64,000 nt of DNA from Cristatella mucedo (lineage: Eukaryota; Bryozoa; Phylactolaemata; Cristatellidae). The stretch covers positions 62,001 to 126,000 of the forward strand of contig WPIO01000205.1 in the NCBI GenBank assembly GCA_009760855.2, in the 5' to 3' direction. Positions 31,496 to 42,878 of this stretch are shown here, one piece after another; the first letter of the stretch is position 1; each line of letters opens with the position of its first letter. The notes below the pieces were generated by a model. It did not search any database. It saw only the letters and a program-made list of their open reading frames with translations, and was not told the DNA's origin. The position numbers and the translations under genes are program-made.

Positions 31496-34350
31496 TGTAA
31501 TGTAATGTAATGTAATTTGATGTAGTGTAATGTATCTCAGTCTGTAACTCCACAAAGTCATAGAGACTATGTGGGTGTTACGCAGGAGAGTTTTTTAAAG
31601 TGCACTCACAGCCTAAGCGGCTTTCGGCACGCATTCGGTAAAACAAAAATACTGACTGATTCAACAGCCTCTTTTTGTTTAGCAACAGACGAGCCTTTAC
31701 GGCTATAACCACTGCTTGCAGTGGCGATAAAGAATCGCTCGCCGCAGGATTCGAACCTACGATCTCGGGGCCGAGGTCGTAAAAAGCAACCGCCTTACCT
31801 AGTAAGCCATTACGACTCACCAGTAGCCAACAGACTTCGTCTCACACAACAAAGAGAAAGTGGGAAGCATAGTAGAGTCATGAGAGCAGTTGAGGTAGTG
31901 AGTAGCATGGAAGTAGCAGTTCAGGACCGCTGAAAAGGATGAGCCGTAATCGGCAGCAGGAGAGTAGTTGCCGTTGCGTAAGAATTGTGGAAGTGAGTTC
32001 CACAGTCTAGGACCTGCAGAGCTAAAGCTTCTGTCACCAACAGTCTTTAAGCAGGGAAATGGAACGGCTAATTTATTGTCCACACAGGACCCGAGGGTGC
32101 GAACAGGCTGAAACTGATGCAGCGGTTCGGCTAGGTACGAAGTAGCCAAGACGTGGCGGGCCTTGTGGGTCAGCGTAAGAACTTTGCTCTGTATCCTTTG
32201 CTCAACCGGCAACCATCCTAGCTCTTTCAGCAAAGGAGACACGTGCTCAAACCGCTGGGACTTGAAGACCAGCCTTGCAGCTATATTCATAGTCAGCTGC
32301 AGTGGCCTAGTTGCTTTCTTTGGTAGCCCAGCCAAAAGGGAATTGCAATAATCAAGCCGAGACAGAACTAAGGAGCTAGTTTAATATTTTGCAAGCCACT
32401 GTGGGACATAGCTCCTAATCTTGGATAGAGATCGGATGTGATGGCTAGCTGTAGAAGCAGTCTTCTGAATGAAGCTTTTAAAATTGAGGCAGCTGTCGAA
32501 AACGACACCTACATTTTGAGCACGTTGTGATGGTCGCACAACAGCATCACCTATTAGAAGAGCAAAGCCTTTTAATCCAGCCACATCCTTAGGGTGACCT
32601 ATGAGCAGCAGTTCGGCTTTATCGTCATTTAGTTTCAAGAAGTTTTCCGACATCCAGGATAAAATGTTGGCAAGACAAGCATTCAGTTTCTCAGTTGCCG
32701 CAGCAGAGTCCGGTCGTTTGAATGACAAATACAACTGAGTATCGTCAGCATAAAAGTGACATCCTATTCCATTGGACTTAATCACTTTTCCCAGAGAATG
32801 AGTATAAATGGAGGACAGCAACGGAATTAGCAGTACAGACCCTTGCCGGACTCCACAGGTGACCCTTCTCGTGTGTGAGACCTGACCCCCACACGACACG
32901 GATTGAACACGATCAGACAAGTATGATTTAAACTACGCCAGTGCTTCGGCTGCCAGACCGATCGTTGTTCTCAATCGTTCAAGCAGAACATCGTGATCAA
33001 TGGTGTCGAAGGCAGATCTAGCAGAGCTAGGGCAGTGACATTTCCGTCGTCGATGCCATGTAGAATGACATTGTTTCCACGGAGAAGAGCAGTTTCAGTG
33101 GAGTGCTGCCTCTTGAACCCTGATTGAAATGTTTCTGACATTTCATTCTTTTCAATATGTTCAACCAGCTGCTTAGCAACAAATTTTTCAAGAATCTTTG
33201 ACAAGAAAGGAAGAAGGGAAACTGGGCGATAGTTTACTAAGACCTCTGTATCTAATCCAGGCTTTTTAAGTATGGGTCGAACGATTGCCGATTTGAAGAC
33301 TTGGGTGCGACCCCTTTTCCCAATGACGAATTAAAAATCTCGATTATGGCAGGGCTAAGTTAGTTTGCTAGTGAAGACCACAGAGATGATGTATAGGGTC
33401 TTCAGGAGACGGGCTCTTTTTGCTTGACCTTATTAAGGTAGCCACATCGCATGCAGAAACCTCGGAGAACCTTTTAAGGAAGGTCACAATTTGTGGAACT
33501 GCGATTACTTTAGTCGGAGGGGGCTTTATGGAGGCACGAATGTGCATAATTGTTTCAGTAAAGAAAGCTGAAAACTTTTCGGCTGAGCCCTTAATATCTG
33601 GGGAGTCAGACCTCTCAGCATTGGCTAGTAAATGGTTTACTGTCTTATAAATCTGTTTAGGGTCCGACTGGCAGAAATTCGGCTTTCGAGTGAAAAAAGA
33701 AGCCCTGGCTTTTTTAAGCTTCCGGGTGTAAACTCGAAGGAAGTCTTTGAAATTGACCAGGTCTGCATCAGACCCCGATTTCTTGAAACGACGTTCAAGT
33801 CTGAGCTTAAACCGGAGCATCTTAGGAAGCTTTTTTGTAAATTGACAGAAATATCCACGACTTTGAACACGGATAGAATGAACGGGAGCATGCTTGTCAA
33901 GAGCACTCCTGAGTGTCATGTTCACTGCATCAGTGAGGGTATCGAGGCAGCCGGTCGAGTCTGAATGCAGATCAAGAAGACCTGCACCAGAAACAAATTT
34001 CAAATACTTGCATATGTCAATGCTTTGTAAGATACGTTGCTTGACAAGTTCGACATTACCCTGTACGTACAAGGGAGCACGAACAGTAAACGAGACCGAA
34101 CAATGATCTGAGAGGGTCAGTGGGCACACCACAAAGTCAGTGGGGAGGACAGTCTTAATGATCACGAGATATAGAATTTGGCCACCGACGTGGGTGGTAT
34201 GATTGACGTGTTGGACCAAACCAAAATTCTCCAGACAGTCAAGAAATGAGCGGACCTGGCTGTTGATAGGGTTGTCAACGTGAATATTGAAGTCTCCTAC
34301 CATCAGTAACGGCCTGTCACACACCAATATCAGCAGTCTATGCTCTGAAA
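31496..34350 (-). mobile_element. LINE family B, longest copy: endonuclease plus reverse transcriptase
   Basis: Element sense runs from 34350 to 31496. The open stretch 33368-34327 carries the C-terminal half of an APE-type endonuclease (LLMVGDFNIHVDNP, TLSDHCSV with its SDH triad) and a basic linker. RT follows in broken pieces: [20 protein letters not shown] (33204-32971), GVRQGSVL and the catalytic [14 protein letters not shown] (32920-32381), then the C-terminus (32335-31817). It ends in the family B hairpin and (TGTAA)n. The 5' end is truncated within the endonuclease. Several frame breaks make it inactive. A SINE-2 (31641-31818) interrupts its 3' end. L2/CR1-type affiliation is inferred from RT motif style. 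Confidence 0.93.
31641..31818 (-). mobile_element. SINE-2, best copy, inserted in LINE family B
   Basis: Minus sense: A box TGGCTTACTAGG (31798-31809), B box GGTTCGAATCC (31747-31757), body CACTGCAAGCAGTGGTTATA and tail AAAAAGAGGCTGTTGAATCA. LINE sequence ending TTCGGTA resumes with GCCAACAGAC on the other side. Confidence 0.88.
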
Positions 34351-34870
34351 CAACGACTTACCTCGAGCATCGTTAAGTAGTGATCCAAATCTTCCCAACA
34401 AGCACGTTTTTACGTTTCGCATTTCGTGCTACAGCAGCCATTAGGATAGTGTTAATATAAAAGAAGTAACATAAGAATCCGGATTACAGGTATAATGTAT
34501 GCTCTTCTGTTTCACTTTCACTTTTTATTATGTTCAAGCTGAAAGCGTTTAAGCACAATTGCTCGCCTTTACAGCTATGATGCCATGTGCAGATATAACT
34601 GACTTATATGCTGCCTTTATAGGATTTTTAAAACATAGCAAACTGACGCTATTCAATGTGCAAACAAGTGGCACGGTTTCCAGAGTGTCTTGAAAAACAA
34701 AAGTTAACGAATGCAGGAAGCAGAAAGCATGATCGCAAGAAAAAGCAGCTGCCGAGCTGACCACGCGGGCGATTGGATGAAGGCTAAAGCCTCTCCCAAG
34801 CCCCAAAATCCATCCTCAATGCCACAAAAGCCCCCCCCCCCCCGAGTCATGGATAGCAGACCTCACTAAC
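34351..34870. other. Intron 6-7, sequence left of exon 6
   Basis: No recognisable element; a C11 homopolymer lies at about 34831-34842. Confidence 0.5.
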
Positions 34871-35017
34871 CGTGGCATTCAGGCGGCTCATGCAGCTGCC
34901 CAGTGAGCCGGGGCTGCTGCTGCTTCCCAGTTGGCACCACATGCACTCAGGGTCGGCCGTGCATCCGGTCGTATTTGAGTATGCGCCACAGACAGAGGTT
35001 TGGCTCTGTTGACCGAT
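34871..35017 (-). CDS. MEGF8: MEGF8 exon 6: first PSI-type module
   Basis: The acceptor is strong (CTTCCTAACTTTCAG). Forty-nine codons read VCGAYSNTTGCTADPECMWC, then a serine-rich loop and GSCMSRLNAT. The CxxxxxCxxxPxCxWC pattern is that of a PSI (plexin-semaphorin-integrin) cysteine knot after a propeller. Donor ACG|GTTAGT, phase 0. The intron before it (5.7 kb) contains the hAT transposon. Confidence 0.9.
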
Positions 35018-35214
35018 CTGAAAGTTAGGAAGTCCTTATGATTGCATGCTCATTACACAGCAGCATGCACACACACACGAATCAAGCTGGACTCTCGGCT
35101 GTAGCTTTCTTGTGCCCAGCATGAAGATACAAACAGGTTTAAATGTGCTTACTTGACTGTAATTCGTTGGTTCAACAAACTGCAAGGCTACAGCTGTAAT
35201 AATAATAATAATAA

Positions 35215-35320
35215 TAGGGCTGTACCGGATTTGATTTTTTCAAATTCGGCCGGAGCCGGATTTGCCGGATTTTTGATGACAAATACGGCCGGAGCCGGAG
35301 CCGGAGCCGGATTTGTTCAT
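35215..35320. repeat. hAT terminal inverted repeat and subterminal GCCGGA repeats (left)
   Basis: TAGGGCTGTACCGGATTTGA opens the end, then units of GGCCGGAGCCGGATTTG repeat to about 35316. Such arrays are likely transposase binding sites. Confidence 0.9.
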
Positions 35321-35647
35321 CGGACAAATTTTTACCATTTGTACTACCAAGTTTTTACTTGAGGATATATACTACAATAAATATTTAATTAAAAAAATAT
35401 TATTAATAATAAGTAGCATCATTGTCTTTTGCTGTTTGTTTATTTTTGTGTAATAGGTGTTGCTGTGGGAGACCTCAGTGATAATCGTATAGCAGTGACA
35501 TTTTATTAAAAAATTGAGTAAACATTTTTTACATCATAATATTGGTAATAACACAAAAAAAATGAAAAGAGACTAAAGTTCAAAATTCAAAAATACAAAA
35601 ATAAGTACTGTAATTTTATATATTTTTCATACATTTGTTTCTTAAAT

Positions 35648-36283
35648 TTATTTCATCAGTTTTGAATTATATTTGAGAAATATCAGTCGAGCTGCATTCT
35701 CTGGCAGAAGTGAACTTCGATGATCACTGAGGACTTCCCCAGCAACACTGAACAAACGTTCTGAAGGTACACTTGTTGGTGGAGCACCCAAATAAACGCG
35801 AGCTACTGTTGCCAGAGCTGGCAGTCGTTCCCTGTTCTGTCTCCACCACTGTAGTGGATCAGCCTCTCTGTTTATTAATGGCTCTGCCAAGTATTTGTTC
35901 AGCTGACTGTCAATGTCTGGTTGTTGCTCACTGCCTGTGGTACCAGCAGTAGATTGAACAATGTCATCAAAACATTCCCAAAGTACTGATGATTGAGAAG
36001 AATTATCCAGCCGGGCTTGCTTGGCTGGAATTTCTTCATTTGTGTCAACCTGCCGCTCAGACTGATTTTTGTGGCTTCCATCTTGCACAGTTTCTATCTG
36101 CCCTGTCAATTCATTGAATGCAAGCAGAACCCTTGCTTTTGTAGCTGTCAGTGTAGCTTCTGATGAGAAGAATTTTGTTTTGAATCGTGGATCAATCATT
36201 GTCGCCACTGTATACAGGGCTTCCTGCTCGATACTGTCAAAGCGTTCATTCAATGAGTTGATTAGGGTTGACCTCATAGTCTT
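35648..36283 (-). pseudogene. hAT transposase, C-terminal part
   Basis: It starts KTMRSTLINSLNERFDSI, contains ATMIDPRFKTKFF, and ends with the hAT dimerisation domain: DPLQWWRQNRERLPALATVA, then TSVPSERLFSVAGEVLSDHR and NAARLIFLKYN. All three hallmark blocks are intact. The only visible lesion in the transposase is the two-base shift separating it from the N-terminal part. Confidence 0.93.
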
Positions 36284-37572
36284 TACACACCTGCATCTGT
36301 GCAGTCCTTCTTCAACAGGTTCCGCAGAGCTGTTACAATAGGAATAACTAGTGATATACGTGCTGCTTCACGGCTAACTTCTCTTGTTGCCTCTTCAAAC
36401 GGAGCAAGCACGGACACAGCATTTTCAGCCACGGACCACTGATGTGCAGTTGGGCAGGAAGTGCCAACGACTTCTGAACAGTAGAGGGTTAATGCACGAC
36501 GCTGTTCACATAGACGACGCAGCATGTAAAACGTTGAGTTCCATCTTGTGCTCACGTCTTGTAACAGCTGGTGGTCTGGCAAACCCAGTTCAGCCTGCAA
36601 CTCCTTGAACCGACCACTCGCAGATGAAGAATGTTTAAAATGACCAACTAATTTCTTTCCGATACTTATTATGTCTGATACTCCCCGCTGACTGAGCAAT
36701 CCGTCATGCACACATAACTGCATGGTATGTGCAAAGCACCCGAAGCTTTTTATGTTGGCATCACGAAAACATTTTGATATGTTCGCCGCATTGTCTCGAA
36801 GTACGACATGACAGCGTCCAAAGCTAATGTTCCATTTGTCAAGCATCTGCTGAAAGGCAGTCATCAGTCCAGCAGCAGTGTGATGACCAGCAAATGGCAT
36901 GCAATCCAACACAAAACTCATGTTTTCAAACTCCTCTGTCAGCCAATGGGCAGTTAAGCCCATGAATGATTGCACAGTATTGTCTGCTGTCCATGTATCA
37001 GTGGTAAAGGACAGAAACGGAGTAGTTGCTGGATCGAGTATTACCAACAGCTGGGTGCAAACTTCATCATTAATTTCAGGAATGACTCTCTCTGCAAAAT
37101 ATTTTCGTGATGGAACAGTGTAACGCCTCTCTAAAACTCCCATGAGTTCAACAAAGCCTGCCTTCTCAACAATCTGAACCGGTTGCATATCTGTAATTAT
37201 CATCTTAGCAATGGCACGGTGAATTCTCACTGATGAGCTGTTATTGATATCCCATACTTTCATGCATGCAACTTGTTCGGGAATCGTTTTCTGGATCATG
37301 ACTTTGCCTATTGCACCAGGTGTAACATTCGGCAGTGCTGCAGCTTCAGCCTTCTTCTTTGCATTAGCAATTTTGGTTTGCATTTCGTTGTATTCTTTAT
37401 AATGTTTTGAGCGAAGATGTGTCAGCATGGCCGAAGTTGAAAATTTTTTGGGCTCATCTGGTTTACCACGTGACAAGATGCTTGGACACAGCAAACACTG
37501 GGATTTTGAGCTGTCACCGTCCTTTTCTCTGAAGTATTCCCAAACTGGACTGTTTTTCATTTTGTCTGTCAT
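36283..37572 (-). pseudogene. hAT transposase, N-terminal part (429 aa)
   Basis: Residues 8-61 form a BED zinc finger: VWEYF, then C26, C29, H52 and H57. A central RNase H-like fold follows, with the first catalytic Asp at D192 (FTTDTWT) and the second at D260 (VVLRDNAAN). The frame closes at 36283, right after residues DCTDAGV. A GTGTGT-like dinucleotide surplus at about 36284-36288 appears to be a two-base slippage; the downstream piece continues in another frame. Start chosen as the first Met of the open frame. Confidence 0.93.
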
Positions 37573-38329
37573 CTAGTTAAAAATAAAACACAATTAAAAG
37601 ACTTTTGGATTTATTTATAAGGCCGCCCTTTACGCGTATAGCCAGCAATTTATGCGCACTGCACGCACACACACGCATTCTCCACGGCAGTCACACTGAC
37701 CTGGTCCTATGTACAGAATTCAAATACGTGAATGCAGCCCCGTTTTTGGTTACGTACTTCAGCGGGGCGCGATTAACTGCCAAAAGCTGTCGCGGCACAC
37801 CAGACCAACCAACCAAATGTGTTCAGTGACTTCTGTAGTGACGCGGTCTGGCGCTAGCAACACTGCGCACTACGCAAAACTCAAATTTCGGGAAAAAAAG
37901 CGCAAAAGATATACAGTGCTAGTGGTGTTGTTACCTGCACGGATTTGCAAGTTGTCTCGCCTTGGCTGCAGAGTGACTGCTATTGCAATGAAGGTATACC
38001 GTGAAGAAGTTCCGCACGCTTCCGCCAAGTGCGGCTTCGTGAGACCAAATGCACTGCGAACGAATCTATGGTGCGGCCTGACCGACGACGGGCTGCCGCT
38101 CGCAGCGTTCCGCTCTGACGTCTGAGAATCTAACCGCGCTCGGAAACGTTCCGCCGCGAGCCGAGGTCAAAACCATGTCGTTACGACCTGACGTCGGAGT
38201 GCTCAATCAGCGTCTGAACGTCCTCTCGGCCTCCCCACCCTCTCCCGACGCAGAGCGCAGGGACGTCGGGCCAGCTCCTTCCTCTTATAAATGGAACGAG
38301 TAATATATTCAACCAAAATTCGAAAAATC

Positions 38330-38432
38330 CGGCCAAATCCGGCCAAGTTTTGGCCGGAGCCGGAGCCGGATTTGTAAATTGGCCGGAATTCGGCCGGAGC
38401 CGGAGCCGGAGCCGAATTCCGGTACAGCCCTA
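38330..38432. repeat. hAT terminal inverted repeat and subterminal GCCGGA repeats (right)
   Basis: Units of GGCCGGAGCCGGAGCC lead to TTCCGGTACAGCCCTA. The array mirrors the left end. Confidence 0.9.
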
Positions 38433-38440
38433 AATAATAA

Positions 38441-38868
38441 TAATAATATTGCACTTGATAAAGCGCCCTCAGAGAACTTAATCTCTTTCTAGGCGCTTTA
38501 CATTTGCTGCAAAGTGATATGCAATAGAATAGTAAGTAAAATCATGTTTGAAAAACAAACAAAATAAATAACATGGTTAGGGGTTATATGCACAGGGTCA
38601 GCATGCAAACGTGGTTAGTGGCAGCATGCACAGTGTCAGCACGCATAAGCACATCAAGGACGAATCACAGGGACCCACTAAATGCTGTCCTAAATAGGTG
38701 TGTTTTTAAGTTTCTTTTAAATGTGGTCAGGTCATGGGATGTTCTGACGCAGGTCGGGAGGGAGTTCCAGGCTTTGGGAGCATACGAGCTAAATGCACGG
38801 TCTCCAAAGGATTTAAGGTTTGTATGAGGTATTTCCAGACTGTCGGATTCCGAAAAGCTGTCATTCAT
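38441..38868 (-). mobile_element. LINE family A 3' fragment carrying the hAT in its tail
   Basis: Minus sense SFSESDSLEIPHTNLKSFGD to TAFSGSL-stop, then 3' UTR, hairpin and (AAT)n. The tail is cut by the hAT: its other part is at 35197-35214. Confidence 0.92.
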
Positions 38869-38874
38869 TCGTCA

Positions 38875-39110
38875 GCTACAGACCAAGCCACTACAGCTTA
38901 TGTGATAAATATGGCTGCAAGATCGATCAACAAACCCAAGAGAATCAGTCAAATGTCTCCTTCGCTGAAGGTGCTCCAGCGACTACTCCCGGTTGATCAC
39001 AAGATACAGCGCCGCACAATTCTAACTCTAACCCATAAGATCAACCACGGCTTGGCTCTTTCACATCTAGCTGAACCAGTTTCTGCCTTCTCATACCCTC
39101 ATGTCCTATA
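38875..39110 (+). mobile_element. Degenerate LINE family B RT relic
   Basis: Frame reads VINMAARSINKPKRISQMSP and SLKVLQRLLPVDHKIQRRTI, a decayed form of the family B TMNIAARLV...LLKELGWLPVEQRIQ region. Confidence 0.7.
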
Positions 39111-39127
39111 TACACAATACATTAGCA

Positions 39128-39215
39128 GTATAATAATAATAATAATAATGCACTTGATAAAGTGCCCTCAGAGAACTCGATCTCTCTAGGCGCTTTACAT
39201 TTGCTGCAAAGTATC
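39128..39215 (-). mobile_element. LINE family A terminal fragment
   Basis: Tail (AAT)n and hairpin, with a four-base gap in the CTCTTTCTAGG strand (reads ATCTCTCTAGG). Confidence 0.85.
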
Positions 39216-39263
39216 GTTCATTTGCTTAAAAACCGTTGCTATTGACAGAAGCTTTCGCTGTGT

Positions 39264-39440
39264 ATGTTGCTTCACATTTACATCCGGGTTACACGTGGTT
39301 TGCATAATAATAATTTCCTTTGTGCAGAAGTTATCAGCTTCCGATCCCATTTCCAATATATTTGTCTTTCGAAAGATAACCTAAACAAATGTATGATTGT
39401 CGGACAAATTTGATAAATATTTTCTTGACATTTCCCTTAA
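39264..39440 (+). repeat. Unassigned interspersed repeat, copy 2
   Basis: Same ordered words as the copy at 22248-22440 (TATGTTGCTTC, TTTACATCC, TTTGTCTTTCGAA, ATGATTGTCGGACAAATT). A short AATAATAATT insertion is present here only. Confidence 0.7.
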
Positions 39441-40721
39441 ACCAGCCAACGGTGCAATGCGATTAACAACGTTTAAGAATCATGTAAGCTTTCCAACTGA
39501 ATCAATTAAAAAGAAATTGCTCGCTCCATTAAAAAAAGAAAGCATGGCAGCCACAGCTGGCACGCTTTAATCGTGGTGTGCCGCACGATCGAGTGGGCAG
39601 GTTAAGCTGCTACACTCTCGAACATTACATCCAGTTTTGTTAGTGCTGCATCCCTGACGAGGTATTGATGGGAAACTTTAAAGGCCAGTGCCGAAACTAG
39701 GTCTTTAAAGATTGGCCAAAGAGATTATGGATCATTTCAGCAGAAGTAACTCACAGTGAGTTTTACTTGCCAAACGCTCCGAATACAAAAAAGTAGACCT
39801 TTAAGTTCAGATTAGGTCGGTTGGCACGGGTGAAGGAGCAGTACAATTGTACAATTACCTCAAAAAATAGCCACATACCAGCAGTTGTTAAGGCTACTTT
39901 GAGAAATCTATGTAGACCTACGGCTCATTTTCTAATGCAGTCACCAAAAACCAGTGGTAAACCTGCATTCAAGCAGCCTTTTTATTGAGATGGGACAATC
40001 GCTGCTTTGCTTGTCCTGTGGTTTCGTTTAATTGATGGCACTGCCCCTGATACCCCATCCTGCAACATTTCGGCGTGGGAAAATGTTGTCTGCTGGTACT
40101 AGGCTGGAGGGCCCTCCCGACCACAAACTAACTAATCGGAGCGCAGCATTCCTACTGCTAGGCGCTAGCAACAATGCTAACGAATCGGCATGCAGCGTTC
40201 CAGAACAGCAGATGACAGAAGCTCCGGTTAGGATGAACGTCTGCGGAACGTCAGTTGCCCTTCCCCCACCCCCACTCCGTGCGAGGTCGAATAAACTGGT
40301 GGTGTTGCTCGTCGCCTGGCGTTTTGTGCAGTTCGAAACGGCAACCAAACTACATGTCCGTGGCACCATAGGCTCACAAGCAACGACACTAAAGGCCCGA
40401 GTTTGTCCTGACCGAGAGTGGGGAAAGCGGCGATCGCCGGTTCGTGCTACCCACTGCCCATCCTACCACGGCCACTGGATGCTCAGCCTTATTCGACGTC
40501 TCGTATGAGTGAAGCATGACAAAAAAAACAAACGGGACGACATGCAACAATGTCCGCACAAGCTGTCGGTTTCACGCATAGTGTAAAAGACACAGAATGG
40601 AAATAAATATCAAACGTGTGCAGGTGCAATGGTAACACACGGCGATGGAACCCAGCATAGATGTACTGTAAACGGCTGTCGTGCATGTGGACGGACGCCA
40701 TGTAGCGATGACAGACCTTAC
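39441..40721. other. Intron 5-6, remainder
   Basis: No repeat family recognised. A 158-codon plus open stretch (40032-40508) has balanced composition but no recognisable domain, no splice context and no homology I know of. Confidence 0.45.
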
Positions 40722-40855
40722 CTTGGCACCTGCTGACACTGCCAACGGAACCTTGTAGGCTATCACGTCAGAAAGCATGGAGCCAGCAAAGCCACCACTG
40801 ATAAGCAAGATGTTGTTGCGGACGAGCACAGCTGCATGCGAATAACGTCCCGTGG
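40722..40855 (-). CDS. MEGF8: MEGF8 exon 5: last blade of Kelch propeller 1
   Basis: The translation is (A)TGRYSHAAVLVRNNILLISGG followed by GSMLSDVIAYKVPLAV, a standard Kelch blade. The acceptor (ACCGGAG|CC) is chosen because it completes the G left by exon 4; its pyrimidine tract is weak. The donor is CCAAG|GTAAGG, phase 0. A 25-base tandem repeat starts about 65 bases upstream of this acceptor. Confidence 0.9.
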
Positions 40856-40919
40856 CTCCGGTAACAACACTTTTCTGGCTAATTACTCCTGATACAAAAA
40901 TTGAGGCTCAATTGGTATG

Positions 40920-41085
40920 CTACATAATTGCAGCACATGTATACAACATCATTGTAATGCATGTATATAACATCACTGCAATGCATGTATACAACATCAT
41001 TGCAAAGCATGTGTGCATCATTGCAATGCATGTATGCAACATCATTGCAACGCAAGTATCAAACATCATTGCAAAGCATGTTTCA
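40920..41085. repeat. 25-base minisatellite next to exon 5
   Basis: About six imperfect copies of a unit like ATGCATGTATACAACATCAT plus TGCAA, varying at a few positions. It begins about 65 bases upstream of the exon 5 acceptor in gene sense. Confidence 0.88.
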
Positions 41086-42878
41086 GAAGTAAGAATACAG
41101 ACATCTTTGTCTGGCTTACCAGACTAATTTACTACTGCATATGCATAGACAAGTGTAAATGCGACTTTCGACAGAAATTTGGATCATAGCATATGCGACA
41201 AAATATGTCATTCTTGCGATGGTAGTACGTGTGGCAAACATGTTCACTAACATTGCAAGTTGCAGATAAAGGCCGGATACAGAACAAACTAATTTGGGTG
41301 CAGGTTATCTACAAAAGTCTATCAACTTGAGTGGAATCCATTCATGAGCAGGAAAATGTATTCTCCAAACAGCTGAGTATTATAACAGAGGAGAGCAGGG
41401 GGACCCTCTCCTCGATTTCGATTCCACGGATTCTCTCGAGAGGATCGCCAGAGCTCTTAAACACGTAGCAGCGATCAGGCAATGGAGACACGCTCAAGCT
41501 GCCGAGTACGACACGTAAAATATCGAGTTTGATTCAGCAGCTCAATCAGATATAAGTTTTAGCAGATCTGCATGTCTCCACATAGGTATGTAGCCGGAGG
41601 CCTAAACTAGGTCAATCGATATATTCGATACTTAGACATATCGTCTCTTCATGCTTTGGGTTGTCGACTTTGCAGAATTGAAGAACATAAATGTGTCCAA
41701 TATCAGGCCATAGGCAAACGTTAGGGTAGTAATTAGCTTACTTCGAAGTTCCTGCTATACGTTTAGCCTGGGTCAAGGGTCGGGATAACTGCTGGCTAAA
41801 GGAGCTCTTGTAAGACAATTTGGTTGGTCTGCTGCCTTTCCAGGCCAAACCAAGTCAAAACAGACCAAAACTTTTGGGAAGGGTCCCACAGATTTATTTC
41901 ATTTAAGAAATTTATAAACATGCTCGACTGCTTGGACTTCATGGAAGCCTTACATCACTACTCTGCTAGAAATGTTACACCAAGCAAAATTGTTCTACAG
42001 GTGCCTAGTAGAACTGTTGAACTGCTAGATTATCATCAGTGTCATTCATTGCGAGTGTTCATCGAGCCAGTTAATGAGAGCCTCTCGACTAAAAAACTGC
42101 CTTTTTAGCTTACGGCAAAAATAATTTTACAGTAGAGATATGATAAAGAGACAGGTAACTCGTGAGAAACAGTTTCCGGCTCCAGTGGTAAAAGATCTGG
42201 AACATTCCTCGGGCCTTTCTTTGCAGCACTCGGTTCTCTGATTCTGGTCGTTTAGCATTACATAGGCCGACCTCAAATTCGTAAGACATCGAGACTCGAG
42301 TACCTGTGCACCTGTAGCTGCAGTTAGTAGCTCTCTGTATACCATCATCACGATGTCTATGGCTTGACACTTAAGCTATAACAAAAACAACTGTTCCTCA
42401 AAGATTATGCATTTTTTATCCATGGAAATTAGTCTGTACTGTATGCACCAGTGTGTACTAAATTCTGCAGGATATGATCACTAATCAGTGCTTAAACATT
42501 TTTGTTCAGCCTGTGTGCCAAGAAAAGAATCGGCTGCGGTTCTATTAGGAGCTATTACAATGTTCTACATTATCATTATTATTGGCCAATGCTTATGCCA
42601 TTATTGCAGTAACAAAAAAGGTGGTTTAGCCATCTGGTCCAGATAAAAGACGAGTGGTCAATGACATTAGTCGCTGCACTGACACTCCACTAAAATCCTG
42701 CCGACGTGCGAGACTTTTGAAGGTGAAACTTGCACTTACTTACAACCTACTTATTTGTCTGCAGCAAGCAGATCATGTGAGCACGAACAAGAAGCCGACG
42801 TCCTCTACCACATTTGCCTGCTGACTGCTACAGCGAGCGGCGCTTCCTGCAATGTCGCTGGAATGCCGAGCCGCTTAC
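41086..42878. other. Intron 4-5, remainder
   Basis: About 1.8 kb with no repeat family or exon I can support. Confidence 0.5.

Larger units (their letters stand above)
35215..38432 (-). mobile_element. hAT superfamily DNA transposon, nearly intact
   Basis: The element is 3,218 bases. Its ends are inverted repeats TAGGGCTGTACCGG and CCGGTACAGCCCTA. Both flanks show AATAATAA (35207-35214 and 38433-38440), consistent with the 8-base target duplication of hAT elements; the site is a microsatellite, so this is not unique proof. Subterminal GCCGGAGCCGGA units occur at both ends. The transposase is on the minus strand, interrupted by one frameshift. It sits in the exon 5 to 6 intron in the tail of a family A LINE. 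Confidence 0.95.

Noticed and set aside
31641-31818. Functional tRNA gene
   Set aside because: A and B boxes are present but no tRNA cloverleaf or acceptor stem is complete, and the same head recurs with a shared non-tRNA body: it is a SINE.
35215-38432. Domesticated ZBED-type host gene instead of a transposon
   Set aside because: Intact inverted ends, flanking direct repeats and a frameshift indicate a mobile element, not a host gene.
40032-40508. 158-codon open frame in the exon 5-6 intron
   Set aside because: No recognisable domain, antisense to the gene, and G+C-rich DNA favours chance open frames.
40920-41085. CRISPR-like array
   Set aside because: Units are contiguous with no unique spacers, and the genome is clearly animal.
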